Made by a program: the position numbers and the translations under genes | Shown here: positions 11,880 to 24,233 of the stretch, piece after piece | How the letters are laid out: every line of letters begins with the position of its first letter | Numbering within the stretch: position 1 is the first letter of the stretch | The notes under the pieces: generated by a model | Databases searched by the model: none | Told to the model about the DNA's origin: nothing | What the model saw: only the letters and a program-made list of their open reading frames with translations | Source: Pleurodeles waltl | Lineage: Eukaryota > Chordata > Amphibia > Caudata > Salamandridae | Assembly: GCF_031143425.1 (NCBI RefSeq) | Contig: NC_090440.1 | Span: 340,383,844 to 340,447,843, forward strand | Direction of reading: 5' to 3' | Length of the DNA: 64,000 nt

Positions 11880-12838
11880 ACCTGTTTCTCATATTCATAA
11901 CCTTTGTTGATTACATGTGTGTTATACCTTTCATTCTGAAAAGGATGCTAAGAAAACATTGTTCTATTCCATGATGCTACCATCATCATAGAACAGAAAT
12001 ACATTACAAACAACAATGTTGCATAGACAGAAAGCTGAAAAAGGGTTGTGTATGAGACTGAGAATATTACTGTATATTTTGCTACAAAATGGGGCCTTCT
12101 AGATATTGCAAAACAGAAAAAATGCACCAACTGGTAAATATGGAAAGAGTTTAAGGCAAATGGAGCCATGTTTTTCTTAATATTAGGATCCACGCCCATG
12201 GGATAGTTAGCCTGCTAGAAGGCTGAGACAAATAAATAGCCAAACAGCAAAATGTGGACATAACCATTCATACAATGTATATTGATCATGCTTCGTAATC
12301 GTGTTATGCTTTCTTCTCAGATTGTGGTGTTTGTATAGTCAGGCATCAAGTGCACAATCATGTTTCAATGCAGTTGTGCTACAAAATTGATAATGTTGTT
12401 TTTGTGCAGGAGAAAATACAGGACCAGATCTCAAAACATTTTTGACTAGCACTATTAAGGAAGTGTTTGCTCTAAAGACCTCTACCACTGCATTATGCCT
12501 TTAGCTGTGTTGTTCGCTGATCACAGGGCCTTCCTGGACTTGTGCAGGCCTTCATTTGCTAACCCTCTGCCGAATTTCAGGCTGCTTCATCATGCAGCAC
12601 TAGAGTTGTCAGTGAATAAACGTTTTGTTTCCCTTCCTGATTTCTTCCCTCTCTCGTTAATCAGCTCAAAACTTAGCATAATCAAATGAACGCTATATAT
12701 TTTCAAATGTATGCCTGCTTTTGTAATACTGATCAAAAGGTGCCAAATGTATTGGCAAATGAACACTTCTTTTAATCTCCCTTGAAATGGAGTTCCTAAT
12801 GGATCTGCATGAAAGTAAGAAGATGAAGAGTAGACAAA
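11880..12838. other. No gene or known repeat recognised
   Basis: AT-rich sequence without a coding frame longer than about 80 codons, no terminal repeats and no RNA gene that I can see. Confidence 0.4.
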
Positions 12839-13342
12839 GGGCCACATTTTCAAGGCCATAGCACCTCCTTGAGCCACATTAGCGTCATTTTTTAAGCTAA
12901 TGTGGCACAAGGAGGCAATTTTCGCCACGCAATATTTACAAAGTGGCACAATGTAAGTATTGCACCACTTTGCGACCTCTTGCCCCACATTATGCATGCA
13001 TCAGGCATAATGTATGCAAGGGGGCCGTTCTGTTGTGAGGAGGCCCGCAGAAATGGTGCAAGATTTCACTGTACCATTTTTGGTGTCCTTTTTAATGCCT
13101 GCTTAGAGCAGGTGTTAAAATGACGCACCCATCGAAATCAATGGTCCTCCTTGCACTTTGCTACACTCGCATCAACATTTTTGACGCTAGTGTAGCAAAG
13201 CGACACAATAACATAAAAAATGTTTAGGCTTTTGTTCTAACAACCGCCATGGTGCACACATGGTGTCATTAAGTGGGGCAAGGGAGACGCAAGAAAAGTG
13301 GTGCATCAGTAGTGATGCATTACTTTTTTGTAAATCTGGACC
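12839..13342. mobile_element. 504-bp Harbinger-type MITE
   Basis: Left end GGGCCACATTTTCAAGG; right end, reverse-complemented, GGTCCAGATTTACAAAA, i.e. degenerate inverted repeats of the GGGCCAGATTTA type seen in the Harbingers here. The interior has several small inverted repeats (for example TTAGCGTCATTTTTTAAGCTAA) and no long open frame. Target duplication is unclear. Confidence 0.55.
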
Positions 13343-13950
13343 TAAATACGCTAAGTCTCTGCCAAATGCTCTGCCAAAGTTATCAGTTAATTAAATATGT
13401 TTTGCCCTTCATACTATTTTGTCTCATTTGGATCTGAAAGAACCCTGTTTTACCCACACTCGATCTTACTAACTAAATGCCTCTTACATTTAATACAGAT
13501 TCATCAAACAGCACTTAACTTATAAGTACATGAAAACATTATTGCCTATTTAAATTTGGATCACCTAATGGACTGGCTTAAAACTTATCATACCAGTAGG
13601 AAAACAAGCCTTCCAAGCTCTGTCAAATTCTGTGCAGCTTTGTCACACAGCGGGAATGTTATTAGTAAATGAATGCATTCTTTCAACTTTTTAATTGTGT
13701 CTCCTTTGAGGCACCTGCACAAACCTAAAAATGTGAAAAGAAGTCTATAATACTTATTGCCCTACTATTTTAACTGGCCTGTCCCTTAAATAATGTGCAC
13801 GAATCTGAAAACACAAAACAAAATCTCAGAAATTTGATATATTCATCAAATGCGCCTAAATGGTCAAATGTATAAGCAAATCAACAATTGACTTTTTAGC
13901 TAAGATACACAAATGATTTAACCCACCTGGCACACTTTCCAAACACTAAT
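13343..13950. other. No gene or known repeat recognised
   Basis: AT-rich stretch between a MITE and the next dispersed repeat; no supported coding frame. Confidence 0.4.
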
Positions 13951-16560
13951 TGTTAGATATATCTGCCTTAGGGTGGTCTTCCCCCAAGCATTTGTGTTAC
14001 TCCTTTATTTTTTACTGATCTCATTTTGTTGACCTTAGAACTCTGGACACTTTACCACTGATAACAAGTGCCAAGGTGTGAGTGGTCTCTTCTTTAAACA
14101 TGGTGAAATCGGCTTAAACCAAATTGCCACATTTATTTTACTTAAAAGCCTCCAGTGAAGTGATACTAGATATGCCTGTAAATTAAATATCACTAGTGGA
14201 CTTGCATCACTCATTCTGCCACCAAATTACGTAGCCCTTTAAACATATCTCAGGCCTGCCAATGCAGGCTGTGTATGCAGTTTTAAACTGCCATTTTGAC
14301 CTGGCAAAATAAACCTTTTGCCAAGCTTAAACCTCCCTTTTTTACACATATGGCACCCCTAGAGTAGGCCCTAAATAGCCCATATAGCAGGGTGCAGTGT
14401 ATTTAACTAGTTGGACAAGTACGTTTACATATCCTGGTAATGAAAACCTTCAAAAATCCTTTTTCCCTACTGCAAGGCCTGGTTCTCCAATATCACCAGG
14501 TTAACGTATTGCATTTAATAAGTGCTAACTTTCAATTGAGAGGAAGTAAGAATGTCTAGTTTGGTGTCTGAAGAATTGTGATTTTAAACCCTCTTTAATG
14601 GAAAGTCGAATTTTAAACCACAATTTTGAAAATGCTACTTTCGGAAAGTTGGCATTTTCTTGTTGCGTAGGCTCTCATTATTCTAATGAGACTACTGGAT
14701 TTTGAGTAGCAAGATCGTCCACGGGGTGGGAGACTGAGTCTGACCCACTATGGGTGACACCTGTTGCTCTAAATCCGGGTTTTGCTCCGGCTAACTAGCA
14801 GTGCCTCATCTCTACCGAAAGATAGGGATGAATAGGCAGCCAAGCGCATGTTATATTAGGCTTCTCAGGGAAGTCGTGGTCACTCAGGTCGCATCTGGTT
14901 CTCTACTTCACAATTCGGTCTCATACATAAATGAAAAACAGACAGGCATCTTAGATAGCAAAGCGTGAGCTGCAATAACCAGGACGACACAACATGACAA
15001 TATTAAAATGGTGACTGGGAGAGGGAAACACAAGAATAACACCCTCATATAATCACGAGAATTTAAAGACTATTTCCTTTCTAAATCATAATCTGAGCAC
15101 AGCATGTTAAGGTCTAATTCTGCCTTTCAGGTTTCCCCGGGAGGACATCGACCCTCATACCTGAGCCAAGGCCTGTAGTCTGAGTTAGCATCTGCAGCAA
15201 AGCATTCAGCAATCAGCTTACAGTTGTGGTTCCCTGGCTGGAATCTCCCTCTTAACATGTAATGGGACTAGGAAGTGTTTTTATAATAACACAGCTGATG
15301 TTCTAAGAAAATGTCCCTAAGTAAGGATGTGTATTTTCTACTAATGTTGGAGATTAAACTTCCTCCACGTTCACCGGCAATGTACCAAACTGGAGCCTTG
15401 ACTGAAGCACAAAGTGATCAAGAATGTCTTGTTTGAGAACACAGTGCTAGGCTAAGCAAAAATAGTTAGATAGATGAAAATAAAACAAGACCGTAAAACT
15501 GGTTATTTTAAAAATAACAATGCAAAGCCGAATAAAATATATCTATGTCAAAGTGCACAGCGGCCTAGTGTGTTAAACTAACGTGCATGGAGCTATAACT
15601 AAAATGGCTACACAACATTCTTCTCTACCTCTTTGGTTCCTGCAGCCTGTGTCCTGGGTCTCATGACTAGGTGTAGTTGGCAGCTGGTCTTTGCTTATTG
15701 CTTCCAGACAGTGATACACAGGGAGCGTTAGACATTGGCAGAATGGGCCATCTCCAACTTGATGAGAGGGAGGAACTGTTAACTACCATACTTGCACATC
15801 ACAAATGCTCTGCATGGCACACTTACAAAGGGTTTTGACACTAGCCTTTTGTGACCCCAGACAACCAGGGGCTAGGGAGGTAGGAAATTCAAAACACCTC
15901 TGAAGGTGGAAACCTCCAGAACCATCGCCTACTTCAAATTAGGCACCAGGTATAAATAAAGGGGCAGCAGACTCAACTTTTCAATACACCTGGAGCTATG
16001 GAAACTACAAAAGAATAAATGGTGTGCTACTTTGCTGCCAGAGGGACTGCTACTTTGCTGCCTTGCTTCTCCGCCACTGTGCCACCTGCTACCCCACTTG
16101 ATGTGAAGGAAGACTGGACCTGCACCCTTCATCCCAGGCTGTAGCGACTGCATGGAACAGCTTTTCTGAGCTTCAGGGATGTACAATCTCCAGAGGCTCC
16201 CTGCAATTCCCCATCTGACCTGCTGCCTGGACCAGCAACTAGACCAGTAACTGGATCTGCCTCAGGCCTGCTAGCCTTTGCTGGAATCAGTTTCTGAAAC
16301 CCAAGAGGCGTCCCTCAGGTCCTTGACTCTTAGCGGGACATCAGTTGAGCTCCTCTCCAAAAAAAGAAGAAATCCTGAGGTTTTGGGCTCTTCACGACCA
16401 CGAATAGGCAAGTCTGTGCTAAGATTTTGCCACCCACCAAAGTGAAGCTCCAGGGAACCTGTTTTTTTTCATCACAATATGGGCGCAGGGTGTCCATTTT
16501 GCAGTCTAGCTTTTTCAAATACATTGGCAAAAAATACAGGATTTATAGGCAGTCCTAAAG
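13951..16560 (+). repeat. Dispersed LTR-like repeat, copy b, interrupted by a solo LTR
   Basis: Starts TGTTAGATAT at 13951 and shares with copy a the block around CAGGCCTG...GAAAGTTGGCATTTT. It is interrupted at 14660-15617 by a retroviral LTR and resumes at 15618. A TATA-like box (TATAAATA, about 15951) lies in the second half, consistent with a long LTR carrying a promoter, though this function is inference. The 3' end is not clear; 16560 is approximate. Confidence 0.5.
14660..15617 (-). repeat. Solo LTR of the foamy-like retrovirus family
   Basis: Reads on the minus strand from TGTTGTGTAGCC (15617) to TACGCAACA (14660), 958 bp, with a TATA box (TATAAAAACAC) and GAGGCACTGCTAGTTAGCCGG near its end. 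It aligns along its length with the LTR at 34208-35220. It is flanked by a perfect 4-bp duplication TTCT (14656-14659 and 15618-15621), and the host repeat continues on either side, so the internal part was lost by LTR-LTR recombination. Confidence 0.8.
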
Positions 16561-18479
16561 GGTGACTATTAAATATTGTAGTACATCATGCTCTGCAAGA
16601 GTTCAGTTTTCCCAAATCAGAAAATGATGTATGTCTCTATAAAGAAGTTGCACAACAGAAGCAAATATTGGCAACACCAATACATCTAGTCTGGATGAAT
16701 GTGTTATTTGTTGCCCTGAATGTATGTTGAATGATACAAAAAGCACTGACAAAGCCGATCCTCCTGGATTATTTTTAGTGAAAGTCTTATTTTGCTGTAA
16801 TTGATGTATGCAATATTATATATGTAGATGCACAGGTTGGGGAGCATACTTAGAGGTACCCCAAACCTGCACACAGCAGATAACAAATATGAATGCTCAT
16901 GCAAACATAAGTTGATACTGTGAGAGAAGTAAGAAATATTGGATAGCCTCAGAAAATATAAATCAGACCAAGTCTAAGATGCAAATGGCTAACCCGTGGT
17001 GGGGGGGAGTGCATTTAATGTTGAACATGGCTGAATATATGAAGCAGTGAGTGGGTGAGTTATACTGTGAGGAGTGAGATTGATGTTGTAAATGAAGGAT
17101 TTTATAGAAGACTTATGATGAAGCTGGAGTGGCTAAGACTGTGGAGCTTAGCTTTTTAGGAACCCAGCAATAGCTAGTAGATACCTCTCATGTAGCACTA
17201 ACCATGAAAAATGAAGGGAAATGTATGTTGAGATTATAGATTACAATTACGGTTTTTAACTTGCTAGTTCATGAAAAGACCACACAGATCATCGAACATT
17301 CAAAGAACAGGTACAGAAACTACTCAGTTTTTTTAATCAAAGCAATAAGTGCTATTAAAGATTTTTTGTCTGCAAACTAGTGCTTTCCTTGTAAACTACC
17401 CAGTTATGTGTGCTCCACCCTAATTTTCTGCTTCTGAAGCAGTGCTGCTCTTGGCACTACCTGTAGCCCATTAAGAGTGGCTACAAGCTCTGAAGCTGTT
17501 GCTCAGCATGCCCCATCTCTATCCTTAAGTAGTCATTTAACGGGAGAGAAAAACAGGACATTGTGATAGCCAAGTGCAAACAGAAGACATCAGTGAATCT
17601 AGAGCTGGACAAATGGGCCCTCCACTGCAATGCATGGATGCTTCACTCTTTATGCATTGCAGTGGAGGAGCTTCTTAGGAGGAATGATTGGACTACTCTG
17701 CCGATGAAGTGGCTCTAAGTTGGGCACATGTTATAGTCAATGCTAGGGAGATCAACCAGCCTAAAGTTGTTTCTGGCCCAGAACTAAAATGCTGGATACA
17801 AAACAGGCAACGAGTTCACCTATTCATGGCAGTGGAGAATCATGTGCCAAGAAGAATGCTACCAGTTTTAATGTTTTGGCAGTGCATAATGCTGCACACT
17901 GTACGTGCCACGTAACAGCCAATCAAAAATATATTGTTGATTATATGATAATAAATATCCCAAACTGCCAGAGGTTATGCTCAACTACCTCACAGTGCTA
18001 CCTAATATGAAAACTTGTCAGGTGTCATCACTGATGCTGAAACTTAATTAGTGCTGCTTACTGTGACAGGAGACAACTCACTATGACAAATGACAGCCAG
18101 TGCTAGGACTGCGGCCTCTTACTTGTGATAAAAGAACATTGCTTGCAAATTAGTGGTAGCAATTAAGTAACTGGTACTTCCATAATGCTTGCAGACACAC
18201 TGCCAAAGTATGTCAAGGAAGCATTTACCAAGCCTGTTGCTGCACTACCCATGTACATTAACCAACACTGTCATGACGGAACTCACACGGTGAAGGTATG
18301 TACATTTCATTGTCATGCCAGATCCCATAAAGCATAGTACTCAAAGCACCATTGTAATTGAGGAATCCATGATAACCTCTTGCATAAAGCACCACTGCCA
18401 TTTGAGAATCCACATTTCTCTAGTATTTAAAGCCTGTTCATTGACACTGACTGCACAAAACAATAACGCACTTTTGCAT
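16561..18479. other. No gene recognised; contains one perfect hairpin
   Basis: No supported coding frame or transposon end in this interval. The only clear structure is the 17-bp hairpin at 17619-17668 listed separately. Confidence 0.4.
17619..17668. repeat. Perfect 17-bp inverted repeat with 16-nt loop
   Basis: Arms CCTCCACTGCAATGCAT (17619-17635) and ATGCATTGCAGTGGAGG (17652-17668) are exact reverse complements around GGATGCTTCACTCTTT. A transcript could fold into a short hairpin; it may be a piece of a MITE or a chance remnant. Confidence 0.7.
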
Positions 18480-19247
18480 CAAAATGTTTAGCGCCGGCCT
18501 GTACCACTCTACAGCGCCAGCTGGGTGCCATATTTAAGCAATGGAGCAAGCAAGCACTAAGCTTGGGCTAGCCTAAAAAAAAAAGACATTAGCCGGTTGG
18601 GGGTGCCTGTATGGGAAAAGGAGGTTGTGCGACAGAAAATGATGGTAGGCTGGTCAACGGCAAAAATAACACCGGTAACCAGCCCAGCATCATTTCCTGG
18701 AGCACAACCTCCCAAAAATGACTACAGTCTTAGTAAAGACAGTAAGCATGTCCACAACCGCAATGGCCAGCACAGGAGACTAGTGTCACCAAGGCATGGC
18801 CATTTCACCCAGTGCCAGGCAGGGGCCCCCACGTAATCAAATATGCAAACGTACTTACCTTACTCACCTGGGATGGGGTGCTCCATCCTATGGTGCCCTT
18901 CTGGTGTGGGTGTTCCTGGGGCTTGGGGTGGGCATCTGTGGGCCCATTCCATGGTGTTTGGCCATGGAAATGGGTCTACAGGTACCTTAATACCTGGTCT
19001 GACTCAGGCGTTAAATAATGACATTAAGCAAGCTTAGCATCATTATTTGGGTCCACCTCCCATCTGTGCATGATTTTTGCACAGGGGGATAAATATGGCG
19101 CACTAAGGGCTTAGCACAATTTTTTTTTATGGTAACGCCTACCTTGCATTTAATTGACACAAGGTGGGTTCACACAGCCAAAAAATCAATATAACTCCAA
19201 TATTTTAACGCTAGACTGGTCTAGTGTCAAAAGTATAAATATGCCCC
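18480..19247. mobile_element. Harbinger-type MITE, right end certain, left end lost
   Basis: The right end reads AAAAGTATAAATATGCCCCT; its reverse complement AGGGGCATATTTATACTTTT matches the Harbinger-type termini. The interior has GGCGC/GCGCC motifs and a run of A. No matching left terminal repeat was found, so the left boundary is approximate. Confidence 0.4.
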
Positions 19248-19429
19248 TAAGTGAAATGACTGCACAGCACAATCATTGAGCCAGCATCCACATTGACCAG
19301 GTAGGTCTAACATAATTGTTATGCAAGAAAACATGTTTCCTCAGTAAGTGTAGAATCATTTCAATGCTACATCCAACATAATACACTCCTTAATTTCCTC
19401 TCTCCTCCTCACTCCTAATGGCAGTGGAC

Positions 19430-20670
19430 TGGCCATGAACAAGTATTGGGGCTACTGCTACTGGGAGTTGGAGCAACGGAACTCTGTGCTCGGGAAATTG
19501 ATTGGGAGTCTGCGCTTCTTTTCACCTCTGTATTACTCCTGGTTTAATTCCTGCTGGAGTGGGAGGGTTTACGCAGAATAGGCCTCCTGTTCAGATCAGC
19601 CGTGTATGCAGACCTTCTATGGGTGTTTGCATGCACATGCAGTATATTACCATTTCAAAGGTTGAATGTTGTTGCCACATAAATACCTTACACAATTGCT
19701 CATCAGACATAAACTTGTCTGAAGGGTGTTTCTTTATGCCAGGTGAGCAAGTGGACTACCCCTGAAGATGCCTTGCTGGTACCCAGTGCCTTCCTATGTG
19801 AGAAAATTATACTTTTAGCATGTTCATCCCTATGTGTTTGACTGAAACTGGTGGTAACGGACCCTGGTTGTGCACTGGGCTCTGCTAACCAGGCCCAGGG
19901 TCAGTGCTCTGAATAAAAGATACATGGCAAAGTGGTACAATTACAATTCACAATGGCTGACTCCTGTAAGTCGCTAGTAGATAATAGGGCAAGGAATATT
20001 CAAGCTACCTTTAAGTCCCTAGTATATAGTAGGGCAGGGAAGTTTAGAGGCCCAGTAGATTTCCTGCATTAGAGTGTGTGCTGCTGTGCAGCCTGCTGTC
20101 ATTTTTAAAGGCAGCCCTGCCTTGCAGACTGTCTTTAAAAAGTAAATTGTGTGCAAATTCGACTTTGGAATTAAAGGTACTTCCAAAGTGATAATCTACT
20201 TTATTTTTTCATATAAGTCATCCCTAAGGACTCCCCTACATGCCCAGGGTGCGGTGCATAACTATAGGCTGGGACATTATAATAGATGTTTTATATGCCC
20301 TGGTGAGGGAAAAACTGCACCTTTAATTTTATCTGTATATAGACCCTTCGCTCCATAGGATAACATGAGAATATTTTCCATAAGTATTGATAGGAAGGAG
20401 CTAAATGTGTCATGAAAGGACTCAAAAGATTGGTAATGATAAATCCAACAACTTGCCGCTGTTGAATTTATCATAACGAATACAGATATAAGACTTCCCT
20501 TTCTGTAAGCCAAATTCCAGCCTGCTAGTGGCCTTTCCTGATTGGTCATCTTTAAATGGATTATCCAGGCTGCTTTAATGAGAAGATAAGTGGTCTGCAT
20601 CGAGAAGACATTATCTGATGGGGGAGGTTTGTAGCTGCAGAGGCCAGTCGAGGAAGGGGCCTGGGTAAAT
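19430..20670 (+). repeat. Dispersed LTR-like repeat, copy c
   Basis: Contains GAAGGGTGTTTCTTTATGCCAGGTGAGCAAGTGG...CTACCCCTGA..ATGCCTTG (about 19718-19780), also found at 36354-36430, followed by stretches with AAGTCCCTAGTATATAGTAGGGCA. The 3' end abuts the env remnant of the minus-strand foamy-like provirus near 20674. Boundaries are approximate. Confidence 0.4.
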
Positions 20671-21654
20671 CAATCAGGGCTTTGAATTAAGCAGGACAGA
20701 AAGGAATGCCAGCCAGACCTGCTCTCTTACCCTATACCCCACAGATAGATGGCAGACCCAGTAAAGGAATTTGCATTTGTCTAGAGTGGAAGTTTTATTG
20801 GAAATGAGCCACACAAGAATGTTGCGTTGGCTCTCATTGTACCAATGTGGCTGCTGTATCACCTGAATTGTGGGGAACTGAGTTTGATCCCACATCATGT
20901 GACTACTGTCAGCCTAATCCGTTTCCAGTCAGCTATAGCCTTTCCTATCTACCCACTGGAATGTGTTTGAAACAAGATGTGAATTGCAGAGTTGAAATAG
21001 GCAGATTGATAACCCCATGTGTTAACAATTCATTTGATGGTATTTCAGCCACAGTAAAAGGCAACTTTTATAACTTTTTTATGTTTAGCCTAACATAGGT
21101 TGCTTCTTTCTTAGCCAGTATTTGTTGCTGTTACATCAGATTAAATGCTAAAAAGATGTCCCTTGCACTAACAATTTGCCAGGGAACACAACCAGACTTC
21201 AATGTATGCAGTGTCTAACCTAACTGCATAATGGACCTAATCTGACTCTGTCCATGTTGTAGAATGACTAGTCAATTTGTTCAATGTCTAGTGCAGATGA
21301 AACAATATTATTTAAAGTGCATATGCGGCTAGACAAGGTGGTAATCCCATTATCTACAAAGACTAATGCTTTCTGGAAATTCTCCTGAACTATTTGCCTT
21401 AACGGGGCAGCAGCTTATTGTTGGGAAAGTTTCCAAATTTCATTACGAATTGCATTTACTTTGCCTTCTGGGGCCTAACAGGAAATCCTGCAAGTATTTG
21501 TTGTTTGATAGGAGACTGAGGTATTTTTTAACAGCATCTAGTGAGGAACCTTTTAACCATTGCTGGTATAATTTTCCTACAGTGTACATTGTTACTATAC
21601 CCGAATGTTCTGATGACACATAGCAAGGGTCTAGTCTACTAGTTCTAAAACTCT

Positions 21655-22284
21655 GGGGGTGATTCTCACCCTGGCGGACGGCGGAGGCCGCCCGCCAGAG
21701 TTTCTCCTCCAAAATATCGCTCCGCGGTCGAAAGACCGCTGAGGGTATTTTGGGTTTGGCAATGGGCTGGCGGGCGACCGCCAAAAGGCCGCCCGCCAGC
21801 CCAGTGCAAAACACCCTTCCCACGAGGACGCCGGCTCAGAATTGAGCCGGCGGAGTGGGAAGGTGCGACGGGTGCAGTTGCACCAGTCGCGAATTTCAGT
21901 GTCTGCAAAGCAGACACTGAAATTGTTTTTGGGGCCCTCTTACGGGGGCCCCTGCAGTGCCCATGCCATTGGCATGGGCACTGCAGGGGCCCCAAGTGGC
22001 CCCGCGACACCCCATACCGCCATCCTGTTACTGGCGGGAGAACCGCCAGGAACAGGATGGTGGTATGGGGTGTCAGAATCCTCCATGGCGGCGCAGCTTG
22101 CTGCGCCGCCATGGAGGATTCATTTGGGCAGCGGAAAACCGGCGGGAGACCGCTGGTTTTCCACTTCTGACCGCGGCCGAACCGCCGCGGTCAGAATGCC
22201 CAGCAGGGCACCGCCAGCCTGTTGGCGGTGCCCCCGTCATTTTAGCCCTGGCGGTCTTGGACCGCCAGGGTTAGAATGACCCCC
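21655..22284. mobile_element. 630-bp Harbinger-type MITE built of serial hairpins
   Basis: Terminal inverted repeats GGGGGTGATTCTCACCCTGG (left) and GGGGGTCATTCTAACCCTGG (right, reverse-complemented), flanked by the 3-bp duplication TCT (21652-21654, 22285-22287) typical of Harbingers. The GC-rich interior is a chain of near-perfect hairpins: 21892-21924 (15-bp stem), 21945-21993 (24-bp stem, 1-nt loop), 22006-22074 (24-bp stem with one mismatch), 22076-22121 (22-bp stem, 2-nt loop), and smaller GGCGG/CCGCC hairpins on both sides. No coding capacity. Confidence 0.85.
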
Positions 22285-22809
22285 TCTCTGTGGAGTTTAC
22301 AAAACGGCTACGACAACCATTTGTGTCCACTGGCCACAATAACCACCCGCCAGGATGTGAAAGCGATGTGTTAACTGTTCAGTTCAGGACCCATTCATTG
22401 AGCTGTTCTCAAGTTCCGTTAATGTATTTTTGCCAGTTATTAAATTTAGCAGGGGCACGGATACTGAGCACATTTAGGGCCAGATGTAGCAAAGTTTTGC
22501 GAGTCGCAAATGGCCCGATTCGCTATTTGCGAAATCGCAAAATCCGAAATGGGACGCAAAAATCCCATTTCCGAAATGCAAATAGCAATGCGACCCATTA
22601 CAGACTCGCAACAATTGCGAACTGATTTTGCGACCCACAAATAGGAAGTCGCAAACTGCGAGTCGCAAACCATATGCAAAAGCCAGTCGCAAATTCCGAC
22701 TACTCGCAAAAAGCCCATTTTGCACACCCAGATTACCACTGATTCAGAGCAGGTAGTAACCAGAACCAAAGTATAAAAGGAGACCCAGAAAGCATCTGGG
22801 TGACTCAAA

Positions 22810-23964
22810 ATGGCTGAACTGTACGTGATAGCATGGAGGAGGAGAGTCCAGGCCGCCCAGCAGAAGAGGAGGAGGCAGAGACAGGAGAGGATATACCGAG
22901 CCAGGCAGACACTATTTCAACAAACTGAGGAGGAGATATATATATGACAAATATAGACTGAGCAGTGTTGCAATCTTAGAATTAATTGAACTACTGAATC
23001 CTCTGCTTGAACGACAGACAATGCGCAGCAGCGCCATCCCTACACATGTGCAAGTGCTATGCTCACTGCACCTCTTGGCCTCGAGTAGCTATCAGGGGTT
23101 ATTGCTGTGGCAGGTGGGGTATCCCAAAGTGCACTCTCACGATTCCTCAGATCTTTCCTAGATGCCATACTCATACACATCTCCAGATATATATACCTTC
23201 CCTGGAATGAGGAAGAAATTACCAGCACCAAGTTGGACTTCTATAGAATTGCCAACCTTCCCCATGTAATAGGGTGTGTGGACGGGACACATATACAAAT
23301 TTGCCCTCCTGCAAATCTGGAATATGTGTTCCGCAACAGGAAATGTACCCACTCACTAAACATCCAGGTGGTATGTGATGCCCATAAGGTCATTACTGAC
23401 ATTGTAGCTAACTATCCAGGGAGTACACATGAATCATACATATTCAGACACAGTGGGATACACCAACGCCTAGAACGTGGGGAGTTTGGAGACGGATATC
23501 TATTAGGTATTGCTGACTACGCCCTGAAGCCATACATACAGGTCACTGTGTAAACCATTCATGCCCTGCTAAATTTGGCTTTTTTGTCAAACAGGTGACA
23601 GTGCATATGCCCTGAGACCATGGATACTCACCCGTACCTAACACCTGGCAATCAGAATGAGAGGCGATATAACAGTGCACATTGGCGGACCAGAACTGTT
23701 GTGGAGAGGACCTTTGGCTTGTTAAAGGCAAGATTCAGATGCCTCCACAAAAGTGGAGGTGCACTCCAGTATGCCCCAGAAACAGCATGCAAGATTGTTG
23801 CTGCCTGTGCCATCCTACACAACATTGCCACCAGACGTGGGCTACATCTCACCCCTGAAGACACAGACACAGAGGATGAGGAGCAAGAGCTACCACACCG
23901 ACAGCCTGGGGATAGAAGCATCGCAAATGAGGGCAGACAGAGACGGAACCATATTGCAACCTAA
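22810..23964 (+). pseudogene. HARBI1-like DDE transposase of Harbinger C
   Basis: Nuclease that cuts and transfers the element ends. The ATG at 22810 opens a basic N-terminus (KRRRQRQERIYRARQTL). The frame shifts near 22940, within a TATATATA run, and back near 23096. The core follows: helical region VSQSALSRFLRSF, first Asp in GCVDGTHIQICPP (about 23276), second Asp/His region NYPGSTHES (about 23410), then exon 1 ends at 23506 in a Gly codon (phase 1, GT). Acceptor CAAACAG at 23588-23594 gives exon 2 from 23595, starting GDSAYALRPW. A one-base frameshift near 23630 precedes the Glu motif VVERTFGLLKARFRCLH (about 23700) and the acidic tail ending at TAA 23962-23964. Length fits the family; the three frameshifts make it inactive. 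Confidence 0.8.
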
Positions 23965-24233
23965 TACTTTGGCAGGTACGAGGCAACCGTCACCACACTC
24001 ACTAAAGTCAGACACACATAGGCCAATTATGAAGTGAAACAAACAAAACCTTTTTATTTCTAAACTATGTGAAAGAAAGAATATTGCTGTATGTCACAGT
24101 CTGGAATTGTCCATTTGCATTTACAACACATTAAATTCATGTGCCTTATTTACAGTACAGTCTGGTGGCCCTTCTCCTAGTGCGACCACCATGGCTCATC
24201 CCTAGTGGGTCCCCTGACCCCTGCCGTGCACTG

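Noticed and set aside
21666..22279. Several 100-148 codon frames on both strands in the hairpin MITE
   Set aside because: GC-rich inverted repeats produce open frames by chance; terminal repeats and target duplication identify a non-coding MITE.
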